A program made the translations under genes and the position numbers. A model generated the notes under the pieces. The model was not told the DNA's origin. It saw nothing but the letters and a program-made list of their open reading frames with translations, and did no database searches. Below are positions 8,840-18,509 of a stretch of 64,000 nt of DNA, one piece after another. The stretch comes from Arthrobacter sp. efr-133-TYG-118. GTDB taxonomy: Bacteria; Actinomycetota; Actinomycetes; Actinomycetales; Micrococcaceae. Each line of letters starts with the position of its first letter. The first letter of the stretch is position 1. The DNA is taken from positions 347,656 through 411,655 of the forward strand of contig NZ_JARVRH010000010.1 in the NCBI RefSeq assembly GCF_030209755.1, read 5' to 3'.

Positions 8840-9580
8840 TCGTTCCTGTGGGATTCAACTGGGAGCAGGTCCTCGAGACCACTGACGTTGGCCTCTCCGA
8901 CGCCTACGACGAACAGGCGTCGCGCTGTACCAAGACTATCTGCGATCAGCACCGCCGGGATCGCCCGTCGACCTGGGCGGTCGATGTACGGCGAGTGGGT
9001 CACGATGATCTTCTGGTTGCCCGCACTGCTCAGGAGATCTGCCGCCGTCCGCTGGCTGGTGGGCCGCGAGCTCCTCGTTGAACTGATCAAGGAGGGCCTT
9101 CAAGCCGTCCTCGCTGGTGCCGAGGTCTGCGGCTGCCAGGAGTGTGCGGGCCCTCCATCATTGATGCGCCGCGCGTTGCCCTCAAGTAGCGCCAGCCGAA
9201 GGCCTCAAGCTGATGGCGGCTCGGCCCTCGTTCATGGCCGCTCTCCGCAAAAACACCGGCGTATCGACACCGCTTCGTCGTCCTCGGGATCGGGCTCGAC
9301 CACCATCTGGACCCAGAGGTACTCGCTGACCTGGTCCTCGGCGATGCTGATCTCCGACGGGAAAAGACGACGGCTCTCGTCAGTGAATCCCGATCACCAG
9401 GCGTTGACCACGAGAGGCTGCTCCTGGTCGCGCAGGTCGCTGCATTCACGGAACGCCGCGAAGGGCGACAGCCCGGGTCTCACGCCCCGCTCCAGCGAAG
9501 AACTGGACTCGAGCCACAGAGCATCAGTCCCTTCGAGATAATCTGGTGCGTCCCCCGGTCGCCGGTTGCCAGGCAATGTC
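8840..9580 (-). pseudogene. Decayed ABC/AAA-type ATPase gene
   Basis: Pieces of one protein can be read on the minus strand but in different frames. A segment EDQVSEYLWVQMVVEPDPED lies near 9290-9345. ARTLLAAADLGTSEDGLK followed by DQFNEELAA lies near 9065-9155. A C-terminal piece with IIVTHSPY, the switch/H-loop motif of ABC-type ATPases of the AAA_15/AAA_21 or OLD kind, lies near 8860-9030. At least two frameshifts and a stop separate them. Such ATPases are common in defence loci, so this may be the remnant of a further defence gene upstream of hsdM. Confidence 0.5.
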
Positions 9581-9642
9581 CCAGCCCACGACTACGATTC
9601 GTAGGAGAGATATAGCTGGGCGAATCGTTCAGCGCTCACCTT

Positions 9643-9670
9643 GTCATGTCCGCTTGACGTCGGACATGAC
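9643..9670. promoter_or_regulatory. Perfect 10-bp inverted repeat upstream of hsdM
   Basis: GTCATGTCCG and CGGACATGAC are perfect inverted copies with an 8-base spacer, ending 30 bases above the hsdM start. The position suits an operator or 5' hairpin controlling the restriction operon. No regulator gene is adjacent. Confidence 0.5.
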
Positions 9671-9700
9671 CTATCAGCAACGAGCAAAGGCATCAACTTA

Positions 9701-11215
9701 GTGACAATCACCCAGCAGGAGCTCGAGTCCCGTCTGTGGGACGCAGCCAATGCACTGCGCGGCCCTGTCGATCCGGCCGACTTCAAGACATACGTTTTTC
9801 CCATGCTCTTCTGGAAGTGGGTCTCGGACACTTGGGTGCACGAGCACGACGCCGCGCTCGACGAGTACGGTGACGACCTCGACGACGAGATTGAGGCCGA
9901 CTTCCATCGGTTCGAGATGCCGGAGGGCACACTGTGGTCGGAGACCACGACGAAGGTCAAGAACCTCGGTGCCGAGATCGCCCGAACGTTCCAGCGGATC
10001 GAGAAGGCCAACCCGCGCTCACTCGCAGGGGTGTTCGGCGACGCGTCGTGGGGCAACAAGGAACGCATTCCCGAGTCGGCGCTGCTGGGGCTCATCAAGG
10101 CGTTCAACCAGATCCGCCTCGATCCGTCGACTGTCTCCCACGACCTGCTTGGCGCGGGCTACGAGTACCTGCTGAAGAACTTCGCCGACGAGTCCGGGAA
10201 AAAGGCGGGGGAGTTCTTCACGCCCCGTGCAGTGGTGAACCTGCTGGTCGCGATCCTCCAGCCGGAACCGGGCGAGTCCGTCTACGACCCGACCTGCGGC
10301 TCTGGCGGGATGCTCGTCGCTACCATCAATCAGCTGCGCGACGCGGGTATGGACCACCGCACATTGCGGGTATACGGCCAGGAGATCAACCTGACGACAT
10401 CCTCGATCGCCCGGATGAACCTGTTCCTGCACGAGATCGAGGACTTCGACATCAAGCGCGGGGACACGCTTCGTGCGCCAGCATTCAAGGACACCAGCGG
10501 TGCAGTGCGCCAGTTCGACGCCGTGATCGCCAATCCGCCATTCTCGCTGTCGAACTGGGGAGCCGAGCGTTGGGCGTCCGATCCACGTGCGATCTGTGGT
10601 GTGCCGCCGGCGAAGAACGGCGACCTAGCCTTCGTGCAACACATGGTCTCGTCGATGAACCCTGGCACCGGTCGAGTCGGCGTAGTTATGCCTCACGGGG
10701 TGCTGTTCCGTGGTGGTGCAGAGGCAAAGATCCGGCAGTGCCTGATCGAGAAAGACCTCCTAGAAGCTGTGGTCGGTTTGCCACCGAACCTGTTCTATTC
10801 GACCTCGATCCCTGCATGCCTGCTGATCTTCCGTGACCAGAAAAGCCCCGAACACAAGGACCATGTACTCTTCATCGACGGCTCGGCGCGGTTTGACAAG
10901 GGTAAGAACCAGAACGTAATGGCTGAGCACCACGTCAAGGCACTTGTTAATGCCTACCGCACCGGTGAGGCCCCCGACGGCGAGGACGGTTCGGAGGTCC
11001 GTCTCGTGCCGTTCGAGGAGATCGAGGAGAACGGCTTCGACCTGAACATCGGCCGATACATTAAGGTCGCAGCCGAGGAGACCGCCGACCTCGGCACCGC
11101 GCTCGTCGCATACGCTGACGCTCGGCAGAGACGGATCGAGACCGAAAAGGCGATGTTCGAGGGCCTGGTGGCGGCAGGGATCGACCTGAGCATTTTCGAG
11201 GTGCCTGGTGAGTGA
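9701..11215 (+). CDS. hsdM: Type I restriction-modification methyltransferase subunit (M)
   Basis: The 504-residue protein is of normal HsdM length. The N-terminal helical domain (LESRLWDAANALRGPVDPAD) is followed by the Rossmann-like methylase. This has the SAM-binding motif DPTCGSGGML near residue 196 and the catalytic motif NPPF near residue 278, typical of gamma N6-adenine methylases. It methylates adenine in the target chosen by HsdS and forms the core of the restriction complex. I chose the GTG start at 9701, where HsdM similarity begins; an upstream in-frame start would run through the palindrome. It overlaps hsdS by 8 bases. Confidence 0.93.
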   Translation: MTITQQELESRLWDAANALRGPVDPADFKTYVFPMLFWKWVSDTWVHEHDAALDEYGDDLDDEIEADFHRFEMPEGTLWSETTTKVKNLGAEIARTFQRIEKANPRSLAGVFGDASWGNKERIPESALLGLIKAFNQIRLDPSTVSHDLLGAGYEYLLKNFADESGKKAGEFFTPRAVVNLLVAILQPEPGESVYDPTCGSGGMLVATINQLRDAGMDHRTLRVYGQEINLTTSSIARMNLFLHEIEDFDIKRGDTLRAPAFKDTSGAVRQFDAVIANPPFSLSNWGAERWASDPRAICGVPPAKNGDLAFVQHMVSSMNPGTGRVGVVMPHGVLFRGGAEAKIRQCLIEKDLLEAVVGLPPNLFYSTSIPACLLIFRDQKSPEHKDHVLFIDGSARFDKGKNQNVMAEHHVKALVNAYRTGEAPDGEDGSEVRLVPFEEIEENGFDLNIGRYIKVAAEETADLGTALVAYADARQRRIETEKAMFEGLVAAGIDLSIFEVPGE

Positions 11216-12413
11216 ATGGGGGAAGGGGACGCTCAATGACGTTCTCGTGGAGGTGGATGTCCGGAACACGGATGAGTCCATCTCCCTCGTTCTGTCAGTC
11301 ACAGAGGGTCGTGGGATCGTCCCGCAGGCAGAGGTCTTCAAGAAGCGCATCGCGACGGACGACACCACCAACTATAAGGTCGTCCAGCCGCTCGACATCG
11401 CCTGGAATCCGTATCTGCTGTGGACCGGTGCCGTTGGGCAGTGGCTGCGCAGAGCGCCAGGTGTCACGTCGCCGATCTACCCGATCTACCGGGCTCGGCC
11501 AGATCAGGATGGCCGCTATTGGGGCTTGCTTCTCAAGAGTGGATTGCTCACGCCCTACTTCGATAGCACCGCGGTGGGCTCGATTCAGCGTCGACGACGA
11601 ACGACGCGTCCTGTGTTCCAGGCGGCATCTGTGTCGATTCCTCCTCTCGCTGACCAGCGCCGCATTGTCGACGTCATGGCCGCGGTGGACGCGCAGATCG
11701 AGGCGCTGGGGGCCGAGGTCGTTGCGGCGACACGAATACTCGACGCCCTTCGTGCCGATGTGCCTGAGGCCGAGGAAGTGCCTATCGCATCAGTAGTAGA
11801 CGGCATCGACAGTGGTAAGAGCGTTCAGACCAAGGGGGAGGCACCGATACATGGCAAGGCACGAGTCCTGAAGTTGAGTGCAGTGCAGCTCGGCCAGTTC
11901 GATGCCAACGAAGCAAAGAGACTCGATGATCCTTCTGGGTACACGAAGACTCACCTTGTGGACGAGGGAGATCTGCTGATCACGCGATCGAATACACCCG
12001 AGCGCGTCGGCTATGTTGCAGTCGCCTTTGATGTGCCGCCAGACACCTACCTCCCTGATCTGATTTGGCGAATCCGTCCAGACGAGTCACGGTGTCTAGC
12101 CTCCTACCTGGCGCATCTGTTGTCATCTGCCGAAATGAGGTCCCGTATCACGGCTTCGGCGTCAGGCACGAGCTCTTCTATGCAGAAGATCAACAAGAAA
12201 GGCTTCGGGGCTATCAGGGTTCCTATTCCCGACACGATCACAGCGCAGGAGGCCTACATAACGAAGTGTGACTCGTTGATTGACGCCATCCGCGCACTCA
12301 AAGCAGAGCTTGCTCATCTCCGCACCTTCGGCTCCGCCCTCCTGACTACGCTCCTGAACCAGGAGATCGAGATCCCTGAGTCGTACGACTCCTTCCTTGA
12401 GAGGACAGCCTGA
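11208..12413 (+). CDS. hsdS: Type I restriction-modification specificity subunit (S)
   Basis: The 401-residue protein starts at GTG inside the end of hsdM. It has the usual two target-recognition domains, at about residues 1-145 and 190-345. Each is followed by a conserved helix: PPLADQRRIVDVMAAVDAQI near 145-185 and a second long helix near 345-390. The protein recognises a bipartite DNA target and tethers M and R. The first recognition domain looks slightly short and opens without the usual WxxxxLGD-type lead, but the frame is intact. Confidence 0.9.
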   Translation: MSEWGKGTLNDVLVEVDVRNTDESISLVLSVTEGRGIVPQAEVFKKRIATDDTTNYKVVQPLDIAWNPYLLWTGAVGQWLRRAPGVTSPIYPIYRARPDQDGRYWGLLLKSGLLTPYFDSTAVGSIQRRRRTTRPVFQAASVSIPPLADQRRIVDVMAAVDAQIEALGAEVVAATRILDALRADVPEAEEVPIASVVDGIDSGKSVQTKGEAPIHGKARVLKLSAVQLGQFDANEAKRLDDPSGYTKTHLVDEGDLLITRSNTPERVGYVAVAFDVPPDTYLPDLIWRIRPDESRCLASYLAHLLSSAEMRSRITASASGTSSSMQKINKKGFGAIRVPIPDTITAQEAYITKCDSLIDAIRALKAELAHLRTFGSALLTTLLNQEIEIPESYDSFLERTA

Positions 12414-12414
12414 C

Positions 12415-15400
12415 ATGGGATGGACCGAAGCCAGCACCATCCAGCGCTCCTTGCTTGAGTGGGCCGAAGAAGCCGGATGGGAGCACATCCCCGGTGACGA
12501 GCTGCCGCGTGACGACCACGACGTCATCGTCGAGGGCTGGGCGCGTGAGGCGCTGCTCGCGTTGAATCCCGAGTTAGTCGACAGTCCCGAGTCCGCGGAG
12601 CTGGTGCTTCACGAGGTCAACCAGACGGTGCTGGATGCCCAGAACGGACTCGCTTCCGCCAACGAGCGGCTGACGGTAATGCTCCGTGGCGATCACTCGT
12701 TCACGTCTATCGACGGCGAGCATGTGCCTCGCCGGCTGATCGACTTTGAGGTCCTCGATAACAACCGCTTCACCGTGGCCGACGAGGTCAGGATCGCGGG
12801 CGCGGTGAAGGCACGTCGGTTCGACGTGGTCTACTACGTCAACGGGTTTCCGCTCGTCGTCGCGGAAACGAAGACTCCGGTGAAGCACCAGGTGTCCTGG
12901 GTGAACGCGGCGAAAGACATCCACGACGTCTATGAGGAGGAGTACCCGAATTTCTTCGCGACCAACGTTTTCAATGTCGCAACGGAGGGCCTCGAGCTTC
13001 GCATGGCCCCTGTCCGCGCGTTTCCGGATCCTGACTCCGACATCTGGGCTCCGTGGGGCTCGACGGAGGACGACCCCAGGGTGGTCACCGGGCCAGCTCG
13101 TGTCGAGCGCGCCGCTCGGCTGCTGCTGCGGCCGGAGACGATCCTACCGATCCTCAAGGACCTGGTGATGTTCCGTCACGCACGGGACGCCTCCGAAACC
13201 GACGTCAAGTTTCTCCCACGGTATCCGCAGTTCGAGGCCGCACTCGCGATCCACGCCAAAGTGCTCGCCGATCGCCCTGGTGGCTTGATCTGGCATCATC
13301 AGGGCTCGGGCAAGACGGAGCTCATGGCGTTCGCCGCGGCCCGCCTCCTGAGGGACGACGCCGTCCTTGAGAAGTTCGGCGGCGCGCCGACCGTAATCGT
13401 CATCGCCGACCGCAAAGATCTCGTTCGGCAGACCGCGGAGATGTTCGAGACCGCCGGGATGCCGCGCATGACGGTGCCTCACGACAGGCAGGAACTTCGC
13501 GCGCTGCTGCGGAGCGGTGAACCTGGCGTCATCATCACGACGGTCCACAAGTTCGCCGAGGCAGGGCACCTGAATGACCGGTCGAACATCATCGTCCTCG
13601 TCGATGAGGCGCACCGATCCCAAGAGGGAAAGTTCGGGGACGCGTGGCGCGCGGCTGTTCCGAACGCAAAGTTCTTCGGCGCGACTGGCACCGCGATCCA
13701 GGACAAGGACCGCTCGACCTTCAAGCTCTTCGGTGACCCGTCGGATCCGGACTTTGTCATGTCGCGATACACACCGGAGCAGTCGATCGCCGACGGGTTC
13801 ACCAAGCCGGTCATCGTCGAAGGTCGCTCGGTGGGCTTCAGCCTGGACAAGGAGGCGCTCGACGAGGCCTTCGACGAGCTGGCCGTCGAGGAGGACCTGG
13901 ACGAGGAGGAGAAAGTCTACCTGTCTGGCAAGGCGTCCCACATCGAGACGATCCTCTCCAACCCGGACCGCGTCGCCGCCGTGTGCGCCGACATCGTCGA
14001 CCACTTCCTGGCCTACGTAGCGCAACTCGGCCAGAAGGCACAGGTCGTCGCGTACAACCAGAAGCTGGTCATCGCGTACGCGCGCGCCATCGAGGCGGAA
14101 CTCGAGCGCCGTGGCCCGGTCATGCCCGACGGTCGGCTCCGCGAGGTGGGTGTGGTGATGCATGTTGCCGACAGCAAGGACACTCCGAAGGAGTACCGGA
14201 AGTACCTTCTCACGTCCGAGCAGGAAGAGGCCCTGAAGCGTCGGTTCAAGAAGGTGGACGACCCGATGTCGTTTGTCGTGGTCACCGCCAAATGGATGAC
14301 CGGCTTCAACGCACCCATCGAAGGGGTGCTCTATCTCGACAAACCGGCCAAAGAGGCGAACCTCTTCCAGACGATTACGCGACCCAACCGACCCTGGAAG
14401 AACCCGATAACCGGACAGCGCAAGGACTACGGCCGCGTGGTCGACTACATCGGCCTCGCCAAGGCCATCGGCATTGCGATCGCCGGCCCCAAGGCGGGCG
14501 TGGACGAAGACGACGACCTGAATGTCGTTGACGCCTCCAAGCTGGCGGGAAAGTTTGTCTCGGACCTCACGAAGCTCCTACATCTTTTCGCGGGCATCGA
14601 CACCACGGACGCATCGTTCGAGTCGCTCGCGACAGCGCACGAGCGGATCCCCGACGGCAGCGCGCAGCGCACTGAATTTGTGGAAGGCTACGTCGCCCTG
14701 CAGACCGTTTGGGAGTTCCTCGATCCGCACCCGATGCTACTGCCCTTCAAACAGCAGTACCTCTGGCTGGCGAAGGTGTACGAGTCGATTCGGCCGAAGG
14801 ACGTCTCCAAGGCTTTCCTGTGGGCTCGTCTCGGCGCGAAGACCACTGAGTTGATCCACGGCCACATGAACGAGGTCGCCGTGAAGTCGATGGCGTCCAG
14901 AACCGTGACCCTTGACGCAGCGGGGCTCGCGCTGGTGAAGCGCATCGCTGAGCAGCTACGGCTGCCCACGGCCGAGCCATCGGGGGACCAGCAGATCGAC
15001 GTCTACCAGCAGGTGCTCGACTCGATCGAGGCGCGACTCCACCGCCGTCTCGCGGAGAGCGAGAGCCCGGTGTACAAGTCACTCGCCGAGCGGATCGAGA
15101 AGCTCCGAACCAAGGCGATCGAGAACGTCGAGGACTCTTTGGCGTTCCTAGAGGAGGCCCTCAAGATCGCACAGGACGTCGTCGCCGCTGATCGTGCGGC
15201 AGAGGAGGGCGACGAAGAGACACTCGAGCGACTCGCCGACCCGAAGCGCGGCGTGCTCACGCAGATTGTCGAGGAGAGTACCCCACCGGGGCTGCATCAG
15301 ATCGTGCCGGAGATCGTGGACCGCATCGACGCGATCGTTCACGAGGTCGCCTACACCGGGTGGACTTCGAGCGACTCGGGCGACAAGTCTGTTCGACGGG

Positions 15401-15489
15401 AGCTGCGCGCGGTGCTGAAAAATTACGGGCTCCCGATCAAGGGAGATCTATTCGACCGAACCTATCAGTACGTGCGGGAGAACTACTAG
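12415..15489 (+). CDS. hsdR: Type I restriction endonuclease subunit (R)
   Basis: The 1024-residue protein is of standard length. The N-terminal nuclease has a PD-(D/E)xK signature: Asp in RFDVVYYVNG, then AETKTP near residue 150. The SF2 translocase has Walker A HHQGSGKTE near 293 and DEAHRS near 397, with later helicase motifs around TRPNRPWKN. A helical C-terminus contacts the methylase. It cuts unmodified DNA after ATP-driven translocation. The ATG at 12415 follows GAGAGGA and lies one base after the hsdS stop, so hsdMSR is one operon. Confidence 0.93.
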   Translation: MGWTEASTIQRSLLEWAEEAGWEHIPGDELPRDDHDVIVEGWAREALLALNPELVDSPESAELVLHEVNQTVLDAQNGLASANERLTVMLRGDHSFTSIDGEHVPRRLIDFEVLDNNRFTVADEVRIAGAVKARRFDVVYYVNGFPLVVAETKTPVKHQVSWVNAAKDIHDVYEEEYPNFFATNVFNVATEGLELRMAPVRAFPDPDSDIWAPWGSTEDDPRVVTGPARVERAARLLLRPETILPILKDLVMFRHARDASETDVKFLPRYPQFEAALAIHAKVLADRPGGLIWHHQGSGKTELMAFAAARLLRDDAVLEKFGGAPTVIVIADRKDLVRQTAEMFETAGMPRMTVPHDRQELRALLRSGEPGVIITTVHKFAEAGHLNDRSNIIVLVDEAHRSQEGKFGDAWRAAVPNAKFFGATGTAIQDKDRSTFKLFGDPSDPDFVMSRYTPEQSIADGFTKPVIVEGRSVGFSLDKEALDEAFDELAVEEDLDEEEKVYLSGKASHIETILSNPDRVAAVCADIVDHFLAYVAQLGQKAQVVAYNQKLVIAYARAIEAELERRGPVMPDGRLREVGVVMHVADSKDTPKEYRKYLLTSEQEEALKRRFKKVDDPMSFVVVTAKWMTGFNAPIEGVLYLDKPAKEANLFQTITRPNRPWKNPITGQRKDYGRVVDYIGLAKAIGIAIAGPKAGVDEDDDLNVVDASKLAGKFVSDLTKLLHLFAGIDTTDASFESLATAHERIPDGSAQRTEFVEGYVALQTVWEFLDPHPMLLPFKQQYLWLAKVYESIRPKDVSKAFLWARLGAKTTELIHGHMNEVAVKSMASRTVTLDAAGLALVKRIAEQLRLPTAEPSGDQQIDVYQQVLDSIEARLHRRLAESESPVYKSLAERIEKLRTKAIENVEDSLAFLEEALKIAQDVVAADRAAEEGDEETLERLADPKRGVLTQIVEESTPPGLHQIVPEIVDRIDAIVHEVAYTGWTSSDSGDKSVRRELRAVLKNYGLPIKGDLFDRTYQYVRENY

Positions 15490-15494
15490 TCGTG

Positions 15495-17996
15495 ATGAAA
15501 GCTCACCATCCAGCAGTTCAGGCGGCTCTCGATCTTCTGAAAGACACGAAGGTCGAGGGCGACCTCTATAACACGCAAACCACGAGTCTGTCCTTGGCGC
15601 GTGCGCTTGCTATCGGGAGCCTCAGCCGACTAGACCCTAGTCTCAGATCCATCGACATCTGGGACCCAGCGGTCGGCTCGGGCTTTGCCGGGTTCATGCT
15701 AACCGCCGCGCTTGAGTCGACCGGGGTGCATGTCCGCTTTCGCGGCCAGGACATCAGCGAAGCCGCGGTCGCGGCGAGCCGGCGTCGATTCGAAGCCGTT
15801 ACCGACGCCGAACTCGCCGTCGGTAACACTCTGGCGCACGATCAATTCGGGGACTTCGAAGCCGATCTAGTGATCGTCGATGCGCCGTGGGGCATGAACT
15901 GGACGAGTTCAGCGGCTGCCGTGGCCGCTCGTCAAGAATCGGGTGCATTCGGTTTCGGCATTCCGCAGCGCACCGACAGCACGTGGCTCTTCATCTCCCT
16001 GGCTCTCGAAAAGCTGCGCCCGATCGCCGAAGGTGGCGGGCGGGTCGCAGCTCTGGTCAACCCCGGTGCGCTGAGCGCAGGAGGCGAAAGCGCCGCCGTA
16101 AGGCAGAAGATCGTGGGGGCCGGACTGCTTGAGTCGGTCACGCGGCTGCCCGAGGGCCTCGCGCCGAACACCTCCACACCCTTGTATCTCCTGACCTTCA
16201 CGAACAAAGTGCGCGAGGTCGACCAGGGCAAGGCGAAGATCGCTGATCTTCAGGCCCAGTTCACGACTGAGCGCGGACACCGTTCGATGCCGGTTTCCGC
16301 CTTCAGCGAGCTCGAATTCGGGTTGCGGACGGGGAAGCCCGGGCCGCGCAACCGCAGCATCAGTGTCCGTCAGTTCATCCGCCGCGAGGCGCGGCTCTCA
16401 CGGCTGACCAGCGAGGGCCGCCAGCTCTCGTGGCGTCTCACGACGTACAACGACACGGCGATCGACGATCATCTGCTGGAGTCTCGATACGGCCCTGATT
16501 CCGGAGTGTCAGTAGACGAGGCGTCCCGCGAGATCATGGACCTGAACCCCGGCCACATCTTTGGGGACGACTCACGTGAACTGCTGAAGGATATGGATGC
16601 CAAAGGTTGGCCCTGTGTCCGTCTGAGCAGCCTTCTTACAAGGGAACCTGAAGCCACCAAGGACGGGGTTGCCGGCGGGCCCGAAGGGCAGATCTTCATC
16701 CCGACCACCCGAGCTGGCAAGGTATCAGCGGAGCTGTCTGACACAGAGTCCCGCGGGCGGCTTCTCGCGATCCAGCTCAACAGCGAACTCGTCCAGCCGA
16801 GCTTCTTAACGGCATGGCTGAACTCGGAGGAGGGCGTCTTGAGCCGGCGTCGAGCGATCGAAGCCAGTAGTTCTGGAATGCATCTGAAGGCGCTGAGGTC
16901 AGACTCCAATTCTTTGATGCGTTGGGCCGACGAGCTCATCATTCCCGCGCCGGACCACAGTACACAGCTCGCGATTGCATCGGCAGACGAACAGCTTGGC
17001 TCGTTCCAGGCTGAACTGAGTAGCCAACGCGCAGGCATCTGGGCCGCTCCCGAGAGTGCGGAAGAGGTGGTGCACCGAATCGCACAAGCGTTCGACGACT
17101 CACTCGATTCCTGGCTGGACCAACTGCCGTTCCCCATCGCTTCAGCGCTGTGGACTGCTGCCACCGCATCGTCGCCCGGAGAGCAGCAGCGCGCATACCT
17201 CCACGCCTGGGAAGCCATCGTCACCTTCCACGCGACAGTTCTGCTCTCGGCCAGCCGAAGCGATCCTGGCAGCAGCAGCGAGGTCGAAGCCGCGATTCGC
17301 CGAACGCTGCAAGAACAGCACCTGGGCATTGAGCGCGCCTCCTTCGGTACGTGGGTAGTCATTATCGAGAAGACTTCCAAGGATTTCCGCCGAGCCCTCG
17401 AAACCGAAAATGCCGACGAGATCGCGCGCGTCCGCAGGGCCTTCGGCGACCTTACGTCGACCGGGATAGAGCGCCTGATCTCGAAGGACGTCGTTCAGAA
17501 GTTCAAGGAACTGAACTTCAAGCGGAACCGATGGCTCGGTCACAGCGGATATACGTCGGATGATGACTGGAGAGCGCAGGTCGTTTCACTCGTCTCTGAC
17601 CTCAGAGACCTGCGTCTCCTCCTCGGTAACGTCTGGGCGCAGCTTCTCCTCGTTCGAGCAGGCAGCGCCAAGCGTGGCCACAACGGAATAGTGCAGTCGG
17701 CGGAGGTTGCGGTGGGGACCAGATCTCCTTTCGCCTCCAGAGATTTCAACGTCGGCGACGTCATGCTGGACGGTGAGCTGTACTTGGCGAGGGACGGTTC
17801 GCAGTCGCCGTTGCGTCTTGGGCAATTTGTGCAGCTTAGAGCAGCTCCGAGCAGCGCCCAGTACACCAGCTACTTCTACAACCGAACTGAAGGCAGCAGT
17901 ATCCGCATGGTCAGCTACCAGTACGGTCCAGAGAGTGAGTTGAGCGATAAGGTGGACAGTTTTCGCGACGACTTCGGAGCCCTGGTCCTTGGATGA
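15495..17996 (+). CDS. N6-methylase-like / specificity-like / HEPN-like fusion, fourth gene of the type I operon
   Basis: The 833-residue protein starts at ATG 15495 (or GTG 15492), 2-5 bases after hsdR. Residues ~20-310 form a methylase-like domain with SAM motif DPAVGSG (57-63) and DAPW (129-132) in the position of the catalytic (D/N)PP(Y/F/W). Residues ~330-560 resemble a single HsdS-type region, ending in EELIIPAP-like sequence (here DELIIPAP) and a helix. The C-terminal third contains LNFKRNRWLGHSG, where Arg677 to His683 matches the R-x(4-6)-H motif of HEPN ribonucleases. A methylase, target reader and possible RNase in one chain would fit an auxiliary defence or abortive arm of the operon. 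Activity of the altered DAPW motif is uncertain. Confidence 0.72.
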   Translation: MKAHHPAVQAALDLLKDTKVEGDLYNTQTTSLSLARALAIGSLSRLDPSLRSIDIWDPAVGSGFAGFMLTAALESTGVHVRFRGQDISEAAVAASRRRFEAVTDAELAVGNTLAHDQFGDFEADLVIVDAPWGMNWTSSAAAVAARQESGAFGFGIPQRTDSTWLFISLALEKLRPIAEGGGRVAALVNPGALSAGGESAAVRQKIVGAGLLESVTRLPEGLAPNTSTPLYLLTFTNKVREVDQGKAKIADLQAQFTTERGHRSMPVSAFSELEFGLRTGKPGPRNRSISVRQFIRREARLSRLTSEGRQLSWRLTTYNDTAIDDHLLESRYGPDSGVSVDEASREIMDLNPGHIFGDDSRELLKDMDAKGWPCVRLSSLLTREPEATKDGVAGGPEGQIFIPTTRAGKVSAELSDTESRGRLLAIQLNSELVQPSFLTAWLNSEEGVLSRRRAIEASSSGMHLKALRSDSNSLMRWADELIIPAPDHSTQLAIASADEQLGSFQAELSSQRAGIWAAPESAEEVVHRIAQAFDDSLDSWLDQLPFPIASALWTAATASSPGEQQRAYLHAWEAIVTFHATVLLSASRSDPGSSSEVEAAIRRTLQEQHLGIERASFGTWVVIIEKTSKDFRRALETENADEIARVRRAFGDLTSTGIERLISKDVVQKFKELNFKRNRWLGHSGYTSDDDWRAQVVSLVSDLRDLRLLLGNVWAQLLLVRAGSAKRGHNGIVQSAEVAVGTRSPFASRDFNVGDVMLDGELYLARDGSQSPLRLGQFVQLRAAPSSAQYTSYFYNRTEGSSIRMVSYQYGPESELSDKVDSFRDDFGALVLG

Positions 17997-18011
17997 TGAG
18001 GACACGGTCAC

Positions 18012-18254
18012 GTGACGAGTCCCAATCGGATCGTCTGCGACGATGGCTCGCCCGAGCAGCTGCGCCGAAAGAGACCCAGGGAGACGACCGATGACACTGA
18101 CGCTTGGCCCGATGGTGAGATGGGGCTTAACGCTAACTTGGAGTTCCGACAAGAACAGGGCCACCGCTTCGTGACGTCGTCGCAATTCCGGCAGACTTAT
18201 GCAAGTTACCGACCCACGACGATGGACGACTATGGGTGCGAACGCCATGACTGA
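18012..18254 (+). CDS. Possible small hypothetical protein
   Basis: An 80-codon frame starts at GTG 15 bases after the methylase-HEPN gene, with GAGGAC upstream. The product is hydrophilic and has no recognised motif. It could be a last operon gene or a chance frame; the former is favoured only by its position. A tiny frame (MDVRTSAGDV, 16 codons) follows at about 18267 with a GGGGGAG upstream. Confidence 0.25.
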   Translation: MTSPNRIVCDDGSPEQLRRKRPRETTDDTDAWPDGEMGLNANLEFRQEQGHRFVTSSQFRQTYASYRPTTMDDYGCERHD

Positions 18255-18382
18255 ATCAGGGGGAGATATGGACGTCCGGACGAGCGCTGGTGACGTAGCT
18301 AGCACTCCTGCGGCCTAATGCTTACAAATAACCTTCATACCCTGATCCTGTTACCGGCAGAATCTGGAGGTAAATTAAACGA

Positions 18383-18417
18383 ATCAGGGACTGAAGCTAA
18401 TTTCTTCAGTCCCTGAT
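18383..18417. terminator. Strong bidirectional hairpin terminator
   Basis: ATCAGGGACTGAAG pairs perfectly with CTTCAGTCCCTGAT over 14 bp around a 7-base loop, followed by CTCTTTTG. It separates the restriction operon from the convergent lsr2 gene and could stop transcription from both sides. Confidence 0.85.
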
Positions 18418-18509
18418 CTCTTTTGTTGAATAGTCATTTCCGCCCCCATACGCTCAAATTACAGCCGGTGCCAGCTAGACGTCCACGAGTTTCCCGGTCG
18501 ACGTCCTCC

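Noticed and set aside
13144..14163. Long minus-strand open frame (339 codons) across hsdR
   Set aside because: It lies wholly within the intact hsdR gene on the other strand; its sequence is rich in Arg/Asp/Val typical of an antisense frame in GC-rich DNA, and no ribosome site is present.
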